A DNA stretch of 64,000 nt from an uncultured bacterium (GCA_949035555.1 CAROLD010000001.1:124001-188000); one strand, 5' to 3'. Shown: positions 41,158 through 49,659, counted from the stretch's first letter. Notes: generated from the letters alone by a model not told the origin. Made by a program: numbers and translations.

Positions 41158-42759
41158 ATGACTATGAAAAACGATACAAAATTACTGGATAAAAAGATTA
41201 AAAAAGAAATTAAAACAGGAAATGTTAAATCTGCAATTGAACTTTGCCAGATTGGGCTTGAAAAAGATCCGACAAATGCGGATTTACATTTAAGATTAGG
41301 GGATTTATACCTTGCGTGGCATCTGGATATTTATTCATCATGCCAATATATTGATGAAGCAATTACGCAGTATCAAATTGCGTTAGAATCTTATATTGAT
41401 TCCTCCGAAATATATTATAAAATAGGCAAGGCACAGTTTTATAAAGGAGATTTGGACAAAGCTGTAAACTACTTTGAAACAGCCGTCAAAAAAAATTCAA
41501 AAGATGCAAAAAGCTATTATATGCTTGCTGAAACTTATACAAAAAAAGCGAGATTTTTAGATGCTGAATTGAATGCAAAAAAAGCAATTCAATATAGCCC
41601 TTTTGCAAGCTCTTGCGCGCATTATCTTTTGCATAATTTATATAAAATTTCATCATTCAGAGTTTTCAAAAACAAGGTTAAATCAACTTATGAATACATA
41701 ATGTCTGCACTAACACTTCCGTTTGATATCGAAGCAATGAAAAAGGTTAAAGAATCTTTTGCTTATATTAAATTCCTGCCAATTTTGATGAAAGGATATT
41801 TAAAAATTCAAACAAACGGACTTGATGAAGCGGTAGATGTTTATATTGACGCAGTTGATAAAGCTCCGGGATTTGTACCGTTATATTGTCTTCTCGGCGA
41901 TATTTATTCAGCATTAGGACAATTCGAAAATGCAATTACGGAATACAAAATGGCAATCTGGCTGGACAGTTTGAATATTCCGGCTTACCGACATTTATGT
42001 AAAGCTTATGAAGATTTAGGCGATTATGACAATGCAATAGAAGTTTATAACAAACTTATTCAAATAATGCCGAATATGCCGGAATTCCACTCAAACCTTG
42101 CAAACATTTTGTATGTTAAAGGTGATATTGATAAAGCAGTTTCACATTTCCAGACGGCTGTTACGTTAAATCCGGGTAAAGAATGGACAAGTGTTGTGAA
42201 TCAAACTCTTGGATTTGTATTTCAGGAATCAAAACAAGATTTGGATGCCGCAATCACATCATACCAGAGTGCATACCTTCTAACTCCTGAAGATATTGAT
42301 ATTTATATTAACTTAGGCAGTGCTTTTTATGACAAAGAAGATTATGACAATGCTTTAGCGGTTTACAGAAACGCACTTGAACTTGACCCGAAAAACGCTA
42401 AAATTCACTGTAATTTAGGATTTTTATATTGGGGTAAAGGCGACACGGAAGAAGCTATTAGAGAATATGAATACGCAATTGAATATGATAAAACATATTC
42501 AATCGCATACAACAATCTCGGAGTTATCTATTTAGACGATTTAGGCAGAGTTCAAAAAGCTATCGAAATGTTTAAAAATGCAGTTGAATATAATCCTAAT
42601 TATGCACTTGCACACTTCAATCTTGCACGCTCCATTGCCATAACAGGCGAAAAAATTGAAGCCGCAAAATTATACCAGATTGCGCAGGATGTAAACAAAA
42701 TTACAAACGAAATCGACCCTCAGGATATTACGGATAAAATTAACGCATTATTTGACTAA
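41158..42759 (+). CDS. Tetratricopeptide repeat protein
   Basis: A 533-residue protein made of about a dozen TPR units, with no signal peptide and no catalytic domain. Examples are ADLHLRLGDLYLAWHLD, SEIYYKIGKAQFYKGDLDKA, AKSYYMLAETYTKKARFLDA, VPLYCLLGDIYSALGQFENA and AKIHCNLGFLYWGKGDTEEA, each with the W/L-G-A-P spacing of the motif. A less regular middle (about 160-215) may be a linker. TPR arrays act as scaffolds for protein complexes; the partner is unknown. The start could also be the ATG at 41164. It precedes the M29 aminopeptidase, but a promoter-sized gap separates them. Confidence 0.9.
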   Translation: MTMKNDTKLLDKKIKKEIKTGNVKSAIELCQIGLEKDPTNADLHLRLGDLYLAWHLDIYSSCQYIDEAITQYQIALESYIDSSEIYYKIGKAQFYKGDLDKAVNYFETAVKKNSKDAKSYYMLAETYTKKARFLDAELNAKKAIQYSPFASSCAHYLLHNLYKISSFRVFKNKVKSTYEYIMSALTLPFDIEAMKKVKESFAYIKFLPILMKGYLKIQTNGLDEAVDVYIDAVDKAPGFVPLYCLLGDIYSALGQFENAITEYKMAIWLDSLNIPAYRHLCKAYEDLGDYDNAIEVYNKLIQIMPNMPEFHSNLANILYVKGDIDKAVSHFQTAVTLNPGKEWTSVVNQTLGFVFQESKQDLDAAITSYQSAYLLTPEDIDIYINLGSAFYDKEDYDNALAVYRNALELDPKNAKIHCNLGFLYWGKGDTEEAIREYEYAIEYDKTYSIAYNNLGVIYLDDLGRVQKAIEMFKNAVEYNPNYALAHFNLARSIAITGEKIEAAKLYQIAQDVNKITNEIDPQDITDKINALFD

Positions 42760-42837
42760 ATGCTTAAATTTACGCACCTTACCATTTACTTTCTTTTTTA
42801 AATATTATAAAATCAAATAAAAAAGAGAGGTATTTAT

Positions 42838-43944
42838 ATGCAAAAAACTATTTGGGACAAGTACGCAGAAGTACTTGTAGATTATTCAACAGATGTACAG
42901 AAAGGCGATTTAGTTGTAATAAGAGCCGAATCTCCGTATGCAAAAGATTTGGTGCGTGCGGTTTATAAAAGAATTCTTGAACGCGGAGGAAATCCTTTAG
43001 TCAGAAGCTCTTTCGGTGATTTGGCAGAAGTTTTTATCAAAAATGCATCAGACGAACAGCTTGACTATATCGACCCGATGACAAGACTTGAATATGAAAA
43101 AGCCGATAAATATATTTCAATCGGCGCACCGCTTAATACAAAAAGTATGGCAAAAGCTGACTTAAATAAGCTTGCTCGCCGCGGAAAAGCAACAAAACAA
43201 TTATCTGAAATACTCATGAAACGTTCAGCTGACGGCGATGCCAAATGGGTTATAGCAGATGTTCCAACCCACGCGCTTGCACAGGAAGCTAAAATGTCTA
43301 TTGATGAATATACTGAATTCCTTTTCAAATCCTGCTATCTTGATTTAGACGACCCGGTTGCGAAACTAAAAGAACTTGATAAAAAACAAACTGCCTGGGC
43401 AAACTACTTAAATGGAGTAAAAACACTTCACATTACAGGCGAAAAAACTGATATTACATTTAATGTAGAGGGCAGAAAATGGATTAGCTGTTCAGGTTTG
43501 AATAACTATCCTGACGGTGAAGTATTTACATCCCCTGTAGAAAACGGTATCAACGGAGAAATTTATTTTGATTATCCCCAAAACTACCGCGGTAACTCAG
43601 CTCAAGGAGTTCATTTATGGATTGAAAACGGTCTTGTCGTAAAAGCAGAAGCGGAAAGAGGCGAAGAATTTCTTAATGCCATGATTAACATGGATGAAGG
43701 TTCTCACGGCATCGGAGAAATCGCAATCGGCACAAACGATGAAATTCAGGAAATTACAGGTAACATCCTGTTTGATGAAAAAATCGGCGGCGCAATCCAC
43801 ATGGCAGTCGGTGCATCTTACCCGGAAACAGGCGGGAAAAATGTTTCAGGACTTCACTGGGATTTAATTAAAAATATGAAAAACGGCGGAAGAATTTACG
43901 CAGATAATAAATTGATTTATGAAAACGGAAAGTTCATAATCTAA
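42838..43944 (+). CDS. M29 family metalloaminopeptidase
   Basis: Thermophilic-aminopeptidase (AmpS/PepS) family, 368 residues, removing N-terminal residues from peptides in the cytoplasm. The N-terminal domain (1-about 170) and the C-terminal metal domain are both present. Metal ligands appear in NGEIYFDYPQ, EGSHGIGEIAIGTND, GAIHMAVGASYPETGG and SGLHWDLI (Glu, Glu, His, Tyr, His, Asp in order). GAGAGG precedes the ATG. It probably uses Zn or Co. It is monocistronic and ends at a strong terminator shared with the convergent CorC-like gene. Confidence 0.92.
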   Translation: MQKTIWDKYAEVLVDYSTDVQKGDLVVIRAESPYAKDLVRAVYKRILERGGNPLVRSSFGDLAEVFIKNASDEQLDYIDPMTRLEYEKADKYISIGAPLNTKSMAKADLNKLARRGKATKQLSEILMKRSADGDAKWVIADVPTHALAQEAKMSIDEYTEFLFKSCYLDLDDPVAKLKELDKKQTAWANYLNGVKTLHITGEKTDITFNVEGRKWISCSGLNNYPDGEVFTSPVENGINGEIYFDYPQNYRGNSAQGVHLWIENGLVVKAEAERGEEFLNAMINMDEGSHGIGEIAIGTNDEIQEITGNILFDEKIGGAIHMAVGASYPETGGKNVSGLHWDLIKNMKNGGRIYADNKLIYENGKFII

Positions 43945-43945
43945 C

Positions 43946-43986
43946 AAAAAAGGCGGCGGTGAAAAATTTCACCGCCGCCTTTTTTT
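43946..43986. terminator. Bidirectional GC-rich terminator
   Basis: AGGCGGCGGTGAAA (43951-43964) and TTTCACCGCCGCCT (43967-43980) with a two-base loop, flanked by A and T runs. Confidence 0.95.
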
Positions 43987-43995
43987 AATATCTTT

Positions 43996-45336
43996 TTATT
44001 CTTCAGAATTTGCCGGAGCAGGAACTTCACGAACCAGAAGAATTTTAGTAATTCTAGCGCCGTCAACTTCTTTTACTGTGAATGTGAATTCTCCGTATTG
44101 AACGAAATCGTCTAGATTAGCAATTCTGCCGAGTTCTTTAACAACAATACCGGCAATTGTATCAACATCTTCATCTTCAAGTTTTTCTTCAGGAATATCA
44201 AAGAAATTTGCCAACTCATCAAGTCTCATCATTCCGTTAACAAGATAGTGATTAGGTTTAATTTCTTTAATATCAATTTCAGCTTCTTCATCGAACTCAT
44301 CCTGTACATCACCAAAGATTTCTTCCAACACATCTTCCAGAGTAATAATACCTGATGTGCCGCCAAATTCGTCAACTACAACAGCCATTTGAGCTTTATT
44401 TTTCTTGAATTCGATAACAAGATTATCCATAGTAATTGTTTCAGGAACAAGCATAATTTTTCTTTGAAGTTTTTCAATCGGACAAACTTCGTCTTTCAAT
44501 GAAAGGGAATACAAATCTTTAACGTGAATTAAACCTGTAATATGGTCAATATCGCCGTCATAAACAGGATATCTTGTATATTGATTTTCTGTTGCAACTT
44601 TATTTAATTCTTCAAGCGGCATATCCAGCGGAACACAGACCATATCTGTTCTTGGTATCATAACCTCGCGGGCTGTAAGATCCGAAAACTTAAACATATT
44701 GTGAAGCATATCTTTTTCGGTTTCGTTTAGGACGCCTTCATCGTAGCTTGTATCAACAAGCAAGTCCAAATCTTCGATTGTATGAATAACTTTTGCTGAA
44801 TTTACAGGAACTCTTAACAAATGCAAAATACCGTTACAAGATTTGTTCAAAATCCAGACAAACGGTTTTGAAATTGTCATAAACAAATCCATCGGTTTTG
44901 CAACATAAAGTGAAATTTTTTCAGGATATTGAAGAGCAATACATTTCGGAACCTGTTCACCAAGAACAACATGCAAGAAAGTTACCACAAGGAATGCAAT
45001 AACCGCTGTCGCCATTGAAATATACGAATGAGCTTGCGGGAATTCCGTCAACAAAGGTTTCATCATCATTTCGATTGTTGGAGATCCAAACCAACCAATA
45101 CCGATACTTGCAATTGTAACCCCGACCTGAACTGCAGCGATAAAGAAATTCATATCGTCTAAAGCTTTAAGAGCCAGTTTTGCATCTACATTTCCATCTT
45201 TTGTTAATTGTTCAATTTTTGTTTTTCTTGCTCTGACAATTGCAAATTCCGCAGCTACAAAAAATCCATTAATAATCAATAGTAAAAAAACTATAATCCA
45301 ATTAAAAATTATTGTTCCCAAACTCGACTCACTCAT
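43996..45336 (-). CDS. CNNM/HlyC-CorC family transporter-like protein
   Basis: A 446-residue membrane protein with a DUF21/CNNM transmembrane domain (about 1-195), two CBS domains (about 215-335; TAREVMIPRTDMVCVPLDMP, YPVYDGDIDHITGLIHVKDL) and a C-terminal CorC_HlyC domain (about 355-435; PNHYLVNGMMRLDELANFF). This domain order is that of YfjD/MpfA-type proteins, which are implicated in magnesium or cobalt efflux, though older annotations say hemolysin. No haemolytic activity should be assumed. The AGGAAAAG sequence precedes the ATG. Confidence 0.92.
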   Translation of the reverse strand: MSESSLGTIIFNWIIVFLLLIINGFFVAAEFAIVRARKTKIEQLTKDGNVDAKLALKALDDMNFFIAAVQVGVTIASIGIGWFGSPTIEMMMKPLLTEFPQAHSYISMATAVIAFLVVTFLHVVLGEQVPKCIALQYPEKISLYVAKPMDLFMTISKPFVWILNKSCNGILHLLRVPVNSAKVIHTIEDLDLLVDTSYDEGVLNETEKDMLHNMFKFSDLTAREVMIPRTDMVCVPLDMPLEELNKVATENQYTRYPVYDGDIDHITGLIHVKDLYSLSLKDEVCPIEKLQRKIMLVPETITMDNLVIEFKKNKAQMAVVVDEFGGTSGIITLEDVLEEIFGDVQDEFDEEAEIDIKEIKPNHYLVNGMMRLDELANFFDIPEEKLEDEDVDTIAGIVVKELGRIANLDDFVQYGEFTFTVKEVDGARITKILLVREVPAPANSEE

Positions 45337-45430
45337 TACTCTTTCTTTTCCTTATGTTTAATATGTCCTAATTATAATATCATAGTAAAAAAAATGCAAC
45401 TTATGAGATTTACTCCCGCTATTTGCCCAT

Positions 45431-46243
45431 CTAATCAATTTGGGATATAGGATAAATTTGACGGTAATACTTAACTAAATCCAAATCAACATCAGCATAA
45501 AGCGCGCACTCATCGTTTTTAGCATTTGCAATAACCTCCGCAGACGGCGCAACAATCATAGAATATCCGATTGAACTAAACATATCATTAGCTTTTCTGG
45601 TTTGGTTGCTTGTTACAACATAGACAAGATTATCATAAGCTCTTGTTCTGTTCATTGCTACCCACATTTCCTGAGCATATTCAAGCGCATCCAAATCGTT
45701 ATAAATTTCGTTAGGGATAGCCCACGCGGTCGGAAGAACAATTATATCAGCACCCTGCTTTGCCAGCTTTTTATAATGAAGCGGATATCTTATATCAAAA
45801 CAAATTCCGACTCCGACTCTGCCAAAATCAAAATCGACAATAACTTCCCTGTCACCCGGAGTTATCCTTTCGCCTTCTGTGCCGCCCATATAATTAAACA
45901 GGTGAATTTTTCGGTATTTATCAATAATTTCGCCCTGACGATTTATAATAAAGGAAGTGTTATATAACTTATCACCTGATTTTTCAATAACAGTGCCGGC
46001 AATAATATTTGTGTTATATTTTTTAGCAAGTTCTCGAACAAACGCAATTGTATCTCCGCCATTTTCGTCTTCCGGATAATTCAAAAACTGTTCATGCGAA
46101 ATTCCTGTAGAAAAAAATTCCGGGAACACCACCAAATCAAGTTTTTTATCAGAATATTTTTTAATAAAATGTTCTATTTTTTTAAGATTTAATTCCTTAT
46201 TCCCCAAAGTAGGTTTTAACTGTATATTTAAAATTCCTGCCAT
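45431..46243 (-). CDS. Carbon-nitrogen hydrolase (nitrilase superfamily)
   Basis: A 270-residue hydrolase with the Glu-Lys-Cys triad: the glutamate in VVFPEFFSTG, the lysine in RKIHLFNY and the cysteine in GICFDIRYPLHY. The spacing matches omega-amidase or Nit-type amidases, branch 10-like, better than true nitrilases. It may hydrolyse alpha-ketoglutaramate, deaminated glutathione or similar amides; the substrate is not decided, though Nit1-type repair would fit with gshA in this genome. GGAGAG precedes the ATG. It is divergent from bioB. Confidence 0.88.
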   Translation of the reverse strand: MAGILNIQLKPTLGNKELNLKKIEHFIKKYSDKKLDLVVFPEFFSTGISHEQFLNYPEDENGGDTIAFVRELAKKYNTNIIAGTVIEKSGDKLYNTSFIINRQGEIIDKYRKIHLFNYMGGTEGERITPGDREVIVDFDFGRVGVGICFDIRYPLHYKKLAKQGADIIVLPTAWAIPNEIYNDLDALEYAQEMWVAMNRTRAYDNLVYVVTSNQTRKANDMFSSIGYSMIVAPSAEVIANAKNDECALYADVDLDLVKYYRQIYPISQID

Positions 46244-46267
46244 TATTCTCTCCTTTTTTATTATTTT

Positions 46268-46296
46268 ATCATGAATTTGACATTATAACCTATCCG
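46268..46296 (+). promoter_or_regulatory. Strong vegetative promoter of bioB
   Basis: A consensus TTGACA is followed after 17 bases by TAGTAT, about 45 bases before the ATG at 46341. GACGGAGG gives the ribosome-binding site. No BirA-type palindrome is visible. Confidence 0.6.
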
Positions 46297-46340
46297 ACGT
46301 AGTATTTTCTATATACATTAACCTGACGGAGGCTTGGAAT

Positions 46341-47264
46341 ATGAATAGTACAGTTTACACAAAAGAAGATTTATTAAAACTATATAATTTGCCTATTGAG
46401 GAATTATTAGCAAAGTCATCTGAATTTATGTCAGATAATATTGAATTTTGTTCACTGATAAATGCAAGAAACGGCAAATGCTCACAAAACTGCAAATATT
46501 GTGCGCAGAGTTCTCATTACTGTACAAATATTGAATCATATCCGCTAGTAGAACTTGATGAAGTTATCACATCCGCAAAAGAATCAAAAGCAAATAAAGC
46601 ATCACGTTTTGCAATCGTAACAAGCGGCAGAACTCCGGATGAAGGCAGAGATTTCAATCTTGAGCTTGAAATGATTAAAGAAATCAATAAAATTGACGGC
46701 TTAAATTCTTGCGCTTCAATCGGAATTTTAGACGATGAACAAGCACAGCAGCTTGCACAAGCAGGATTGAAAAGATTTCACCACAACATAAACACCTGCC
46801 GTTCATATTACCCTGAAGTTTGCACAACACATACATATGAAGACAGAATAAATACCTGTAAACTTGTAAAAAAATATGGGATGGAACTTTGCTGCGGCGT
46901 AATTTTAGGAATGGGCGAAACCGTTGAACAAAGAGTTGAAATGGCAATGGAACTTGCAGAAATCGAACCGGATTCAATTCCTATAAATATTTTAATGCCA
47001 ATTCCTGAGACTCCATTCGAAAGCTATCACGATAAAATTGATGAAGAAAATGTTTTAAGAACCATGGCGATTTTCAAGATTGCAAATCCTAAATCTGTTG
47101 TCCGTTTTTGCGGAGGCAGAATGAGATTATCGCAAGAAAATCAGGAACTGGCTCTTAAAACATGTGTCGAAGGAATTTTAATAGGCAATTATCTTACAAC
47201 TGTAGGCAGAGAAGCTAAGGATGATATTAAGACTGCTGAAAAATTGGCGAAAAATATTATTTAA
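46341..47264 (+). CDS. bioB: Biotin synthase
   Basis: Radical SAM enzyme that inserts sulfur into dethiobiotin, 307 residues. The radical SAM cluster is C-S-Q-N-C-K-Y-C in GKCSQNCKYCAQSSHY, and the auxiliary cluster and substrate regions are typical: NINTCRSYYPEVCTTHTYED, GMELCCGVILGMGET, PINILMPIPETPFE and VRFCGGRM. No other biotin gene (bioA, bioD, bioF) is in the window. It may serve salvage of dethiobiotin, or the pathway is dispersed. Its stop overlaps the convergent 116-residue gene by four bases. Confidence 0.96.
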   Translation: MNSTVYTKEDLLKLYNLPIEELLAKSSEFMSDNIEFCSLINARNGKCSQNCKYCAQSSHYCTNIESYPLVELDEVITSAKESKANKASRFAIVTSGRTPDEGRDFNLELEMIKEINKIDGLNSCASIGILDDEQAQQLAQAGLKRFHHNINTCRSYYPEVCTTHTYEDRINTCKLVKKYGMELCCGVILGMGETVEQRVEMAMELAEIEPDSIPINILMPIPETPFESYHDKIDEENVLRTMAIFKIANPKSVVRFCGGRMRLSQENQELALKTCVEGILIGNYLTTVGREAKDDIKTAEKLAKNII

Positions 47265-47611
47265 TTCTTCCGCCCATTATTCTCCCCCGGCAGACATACA
47301 CCAAACTGACACGCCGCATTATACGGCTTATTACCTTCTTCCATTTCCGGATTTTTGGAAGTATCAGTATTTATTGTTTCAGGCATTGTATGCGGAGGAC
47401 GTTTGAATTCTTTAGATGTATTTCTTGAAGGATTAACCATCTGGTTAAGATTATTTGGCATTAATTTATCTTGTATTGTCTGTCCTTGATCTTGCAAACC
47501 GACAGTACAGCTTTTTTGACCATTAAGAAGACCATCTATCGGACAGGCGCAAATTGCTTCAAGACCAGTAAATATTGCGGCTAAAAGAGCAACGATTAAA
47601 ATCTTTCTCAT
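47261..47611 (-). CDS. Small secreted cysteine-containing protein
   Basis: 116 residues with a classical signal peptide (MRKILIVALLAAIFTGLEAIC, cleavage after about residue 19-22). The mature part has six cysteines or fewer in two groups (CACPIDGLL, KSC near the start; CQFGVC near the end) separated by a Pro/Asn/Thr-rich linker. AAGGAGA precedes the ATG. No known family. It is probably a periplasmic or outer-membrane-associated protein and, like the 114-residue protein at 50619, one of a set of short exported proteins of this lineage. Confidence 0.72.
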   Translation of the reverse strand: MRKILIVALLAAIFTGLEAICACPIDGLLNGQKSCTVGLQDQGQTIQDKLMPNNLNQMVNPSRNTSKEFKRPPHTMPETINTDTSKNPEMEEGNKPYNAACQFGVCLPGENNGRKN

Positions 47612-47696
47612 AATTATACTGTCTCCTTTTCATATCTGTATGACTAAGTATGGAGCATGTAAAATTGAATTTCATTGGAAGAAAGTATAATCTTTT

Positions 47697-48143
47697 CTAA
47701 AACCATTTACGGATAATTCGTTTATTTTTTCGAGTTTGTTTTCTCTCAACATCAAGCAGTACATCTTTAAACGGAACAATCGGCTCCATTTTGTATCCGC
47801 ATGTATCGGAAATTGTTCCGCCCATAGAAAAAAGCTCTTCCTGAGGATATCTTCTGCATATCCCAGGGCGCCAAAAGTGAACCTTACAACGTTTTGTTTC
47901 TTTATCAAGATTTTTGCACTCAAATATCAAACCGAGTTCGTCTTTACCGATAATTTCCAAATCAGAATAAAATTTATGTACAAATTGAAGCCTTTTAAAT
48001 TCTTTTTCATCAGACAATACATGTTTGAAGTGTTTTACATAAATATGTGTACAACATTGACCGCAGCCGTTGCATTTTCCGGTGCGCCAGTAATTTTTGC
48101 CGAGTATTCGATAATGAATAAATTTCCGCAATTTTTCAAACAT
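47697..48143 (-). CDS. YkgJ-type zinc/iron-chelating cysteine cluster protein
   Basis: 148 residues with the CxxCxxCC cluster (CNGCGQCCTHIYVKHF, about residue 23-30) and later cysteines in CKNLDKETKRCKVHFWRPGICRRYP, the arrangement of the YkgJ family. The protein is thought to bind a metal ion; its biochemical role is not established. The C-terminal tail is basic. A minus-strand GCCGATAT (48199-48192) sits about 50 bases upstream of the ATG, a possible sigma-28 -10 with a poor -35. Confidence 0.85.
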   Translation of the reverse strand: MFEKLRKFIHYRILGKNYWRTGKCNGCGQCCTHIYVKHFKHVLSDEKEFKRLQFVHKFYSDLEIIGKDELGLIFECKNLDKETKRCKVHFWRPGICRRYPQEELFSMGGTISDTCGYKMEPIVPFKDVLLDVERKQTRKNKRIIRKWF

Positions 48144-48241
48144 AATTTCATGATAGTATCAAAACTTCTCATTGTATATTAAGATTTGTAAATATCGGCA
48201 ACAAAAAAAGCAAAACTAAATCTTGAGGAGAATTAAAAAAA

Positions 48242-48283
48242 ATGTACCGCATAAAAATTAAACCTCCTCGGTACGATGTATAA
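48242..48283 (+). CDS. Candidate 13-residue leader peptide
   Basis: ATG…TAA frame encoding MYRIKIKPPRYDV, preceded by GAGGAG (48225-48230) at an 11-base spacing. The ribosome-binding site can pair with CTCCTC (48264-48269) inside the ORF, and GTACCG (48244-48249) can pair with CGGTAC (48269-48274). The two stems share one base, so they compete. This looks like a translation-sensitive switch, but coding cannot be proved from so short a frame. Confidence 0.4.
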   Translation: MYRIKIKPPRYDV

Positions 48284-48305
48284 CCGACAAACATTTACCC
48301 GATAT

Positions 48306-48408
48306 AAAACAACCATACAAAATATACTTACCCTACAATTTAACTGACATAATACTATAACATAACCAAAAATAACCAACCTTGACCTCTAAATGAGGTC
48401 TTTTTTTT
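48306..48408 (+). ncRNA. Candidate small RNA or attenuated leader, G-poor
   Basis: About 100 bases with only a few G residues and no ORF, rich in ACC and CCAACC, ending in an intrinsic terminator. The composition and position relative to the downstream gene resemble the candidate at 31485-31615. It could be a free small RNA or the terminated leader of the switch at 48225-48283. Confidence 0.4.
48384..48408 (+). terminator. Intrinsic terminator inside the 48.2-48.5 kb leader
   Basis: GACCTC (48384-48389), TAAAT loop, GAGGTC (48395-48400), then eight T. No standard-length gene precedes it on this strand. Confidence 0.85.
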
Positions 48409-48447
48409 GCAATTGTAACAAAACATTAACAATATCACTTATATTCC

Positions 48448-48475
48448 TAAAGTTTTCCAAAAAGTATGCCGAATA
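48448..48475 (+). promoter_or_regulatory. Sigma-28 (FliA/SigD-type) promoter
   Basis: TAAAG (48448-48452), exactly 15 bases, GCCGAATA (48468-48475). The -35 extends to TAAAGTTT, the full FliA -35 consensus. The -10 has one change from GCCGATAA. The start would lie about 25 bases before the ATG at 48509, with AAAGGGA as ribosome-binding site. Confidence 0.65.
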
Positions 48476-48508
48476 TATATTTGTAAGGAAACTAAAGGGA
48501 TAAGTCTA

Positions 48509-49033
48509 ATGAGTCTAAATGTAAACTATACTTCATTATACAAAAACGGCATTGATACCTCTGTCCTTAAAGATGTATCTCAAGAAATTTTACGCCGTGC
48601 AGCTCAAAAAAGCGCCGCTTATTCCAACAACTCAACAGCGCAGATTCAATCTTTTGCAAAACCTGTTGAATTAGGGGTTGACTTATATCAAGGCAAAATT
48701 GAAACTAATGTTCAAAAACAAATAGCAATGAACAATACTCTTCAATTTGAATTTAACCAAACTACTATTAACGCTATTCAATTCTTGAATTCACAATCAG
48801 CTGTAGCAAAAAAAGTTGACGGTAAATACATGCCGGCTGTGAACGAAGCTGTTACTGAAACTCAAAAAGCAGTTGAAACAACTTCAGCATCACATTTTAT
48901 GAGCATTTTTGCAGCAGCAGCATCTAAAGATAAAGACGGTTCAAATCCATTCTATAACGGTGAACTTCTTATGGGCAAAGCAAAAAAAGAAGAAAAAAAT
49001 GATGTTGAACCATTAAAAAGTATTTTTTCTTAA
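48509..49033 (+). CDS. Uncharacterised 174-residue protein under a sigma-28 promoter
   Basis: Not recognised. Start MSLNVNYTSLYKNGIDTSVL, no signal peptide. The protein is rich in Ala, Gln, Asn and Thr with helical propensity in the middle (KQIAMNNTLQFEFNQTTINAIQF). The C-terminal part has KDGSNPFYNGELLMGKAKKEEK. Small, polar, helical, signal-less proteins under sigma-28 control are often exported by flagellar or related type III machinery, but no such machinery is in the window, so this is only a hypothesis. A terminator follows. Confidence 0.78.
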   Translation: MSLNVNYTSLYKNGIDTSVLKDVSQEILRRAAQKSAAYSNNSTAQIQSFAKPVELGVDLYQGKIETNVQKQIAMNNTLQFEFNQTTINAIQFLNSQSAVAKKVDGKYMPAVNEAVTETQKAVETTSASHFMSIFAAAASKDKDGSNPFYNGELLMGKAKKEEKNDVEPLKSIFS

Positions 49034-49086
49034 TTAGATTTCTTAAATTTCCTTTCCTTATGTTTACTACTAATTTTTTTAATTTA

Positions 49087-49112
49087 ATCTCCCTTATCGG
49101 GGGATTTTTTTT
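49087..49112 (+). terminator. Intrinsic terminator after the 174-residue gene
   Basis: ATCTCCC (49087-49093), TTATC loop, GGGGGAT (49099-49105) with one G-T pair, and a run of T. Confidence 0.8.
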
Positions 49113-49172
49113 GTCTTGGCAGATATTAGAATTTTTACATAGAAATAACAATTCAGAAAGGTTAGGGATAAG

Positions 49173-49634
49173 ATGAAAAACAATTTTTGGTTTATTCTGG
49201 CATGTGTTTTAGTATTTTTTGTAGGTTATAACATCAATAATGTAGCAGTATCTTTACCAAGATATAAGGTTGCAGTTGTGGATGTTCCGACAATTCTTTC
49301 AAAATCATCAGAAATGCAGTCTTTAAAAATTTCACAGGAAAAACAGATGGAAGAATTAAATACTCTCATTTCTAAAGCTCAAAACGAAATTGTTAATGAA
49401 ACCGACAGAAATAAAGCAATGCAAAAAGAAGCCTCATATAGAAAAGAAATAGAAATAAAGAAAAAATCAATGGAAGATGATTATAACAATAAAATCGGCA
49501 AAATTACCACAAAGATACGTTCTTTGATTTCGAATGAAGCAAAGAAGACAAACTACAACCTTGTGCTTCCGACAGGCATGGTAATTTCAGGCGGAGAGGA
49601 TATCACAGACGAGATAGTTAAAAAATTAAAATAA
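49173..49634 (+). CDS. OmpH/Skp family periplasmic chaperone-like protein
   Basis: 153 residues with a signal or anchor segment (FWFILACVLVFFVGYNI, about 4-20), then VAVVDVPTILSKSSEMQSL, the typical Skp start, a long charged coiled coil (about 45-120) and a short beta end (TNYNLVLPTGMVISGG). This is the Skp tentacle layout. Skp holds unfolded outer-membrane proteins in the periplasm. bamA and lpxD, common neighbours, are absent, but lpxA elsewhere in the window agrees with an outer membrane. GAAAGG precedes the ATG. Confidence 0.82.
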   Translation: MKNNFWFILACVLVFFVGYNINNVAVSLPRYKVAVVDVPTILSKSSEMQSLKISQEKQMEELNTLISKAQNEIVNETDRNKAMQKEASYRKEIEIKKKSMEDDYNNKIGKITTKIRSLISNEAKKTNYNLVLPTGMVISGGEDITDEIVKKLK

Positions 49635-49659
49635 GTGTCATTTTTTTCTTTTCCATTGA

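Larger units (their letters stand above)
48144..48508. other. 365-base divergent regulatory region
   Basis: From left to right: a minus-strand GCCGATAT box (48192-48199), a 13-codon ORF with a GAGGAG ribosome-binding site and two competing hairpins, a CCCGATAT box (48298-48305) with no good -35, a G-poor segment, an intrinsic terminator (48384-48408), and a sigma-28 type promoter (48448-48475) before the gene at 48509. Confidence 0.65.

Noticed and set aside
43996..45336. Hemolysin
   Set aside because: Family name is historical; CNNM-CBS-CorC layout points to metal ion transport.
46290..46325. Possible BirA operator before bioB
   Set aside because: No TTGTAAACC-N-GGTTTACAA type palindrome can be read; only an ordinary promoter.
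48192..48199. Minus-strand GCCGATAT as sigma-28 promoter of the YkgJ-type gene
   Set aside because: Good -10 but the -35 (TTTAG, 16 bases away) is poor; kept only as a note.
48279..48305. Third sigma-28 promoter with CCCGATAT
   Set aside because: The -10 resembles SigD sites but no TAAA element lies at the right spacing (TATA only), so I do not count it as support for the regulon.
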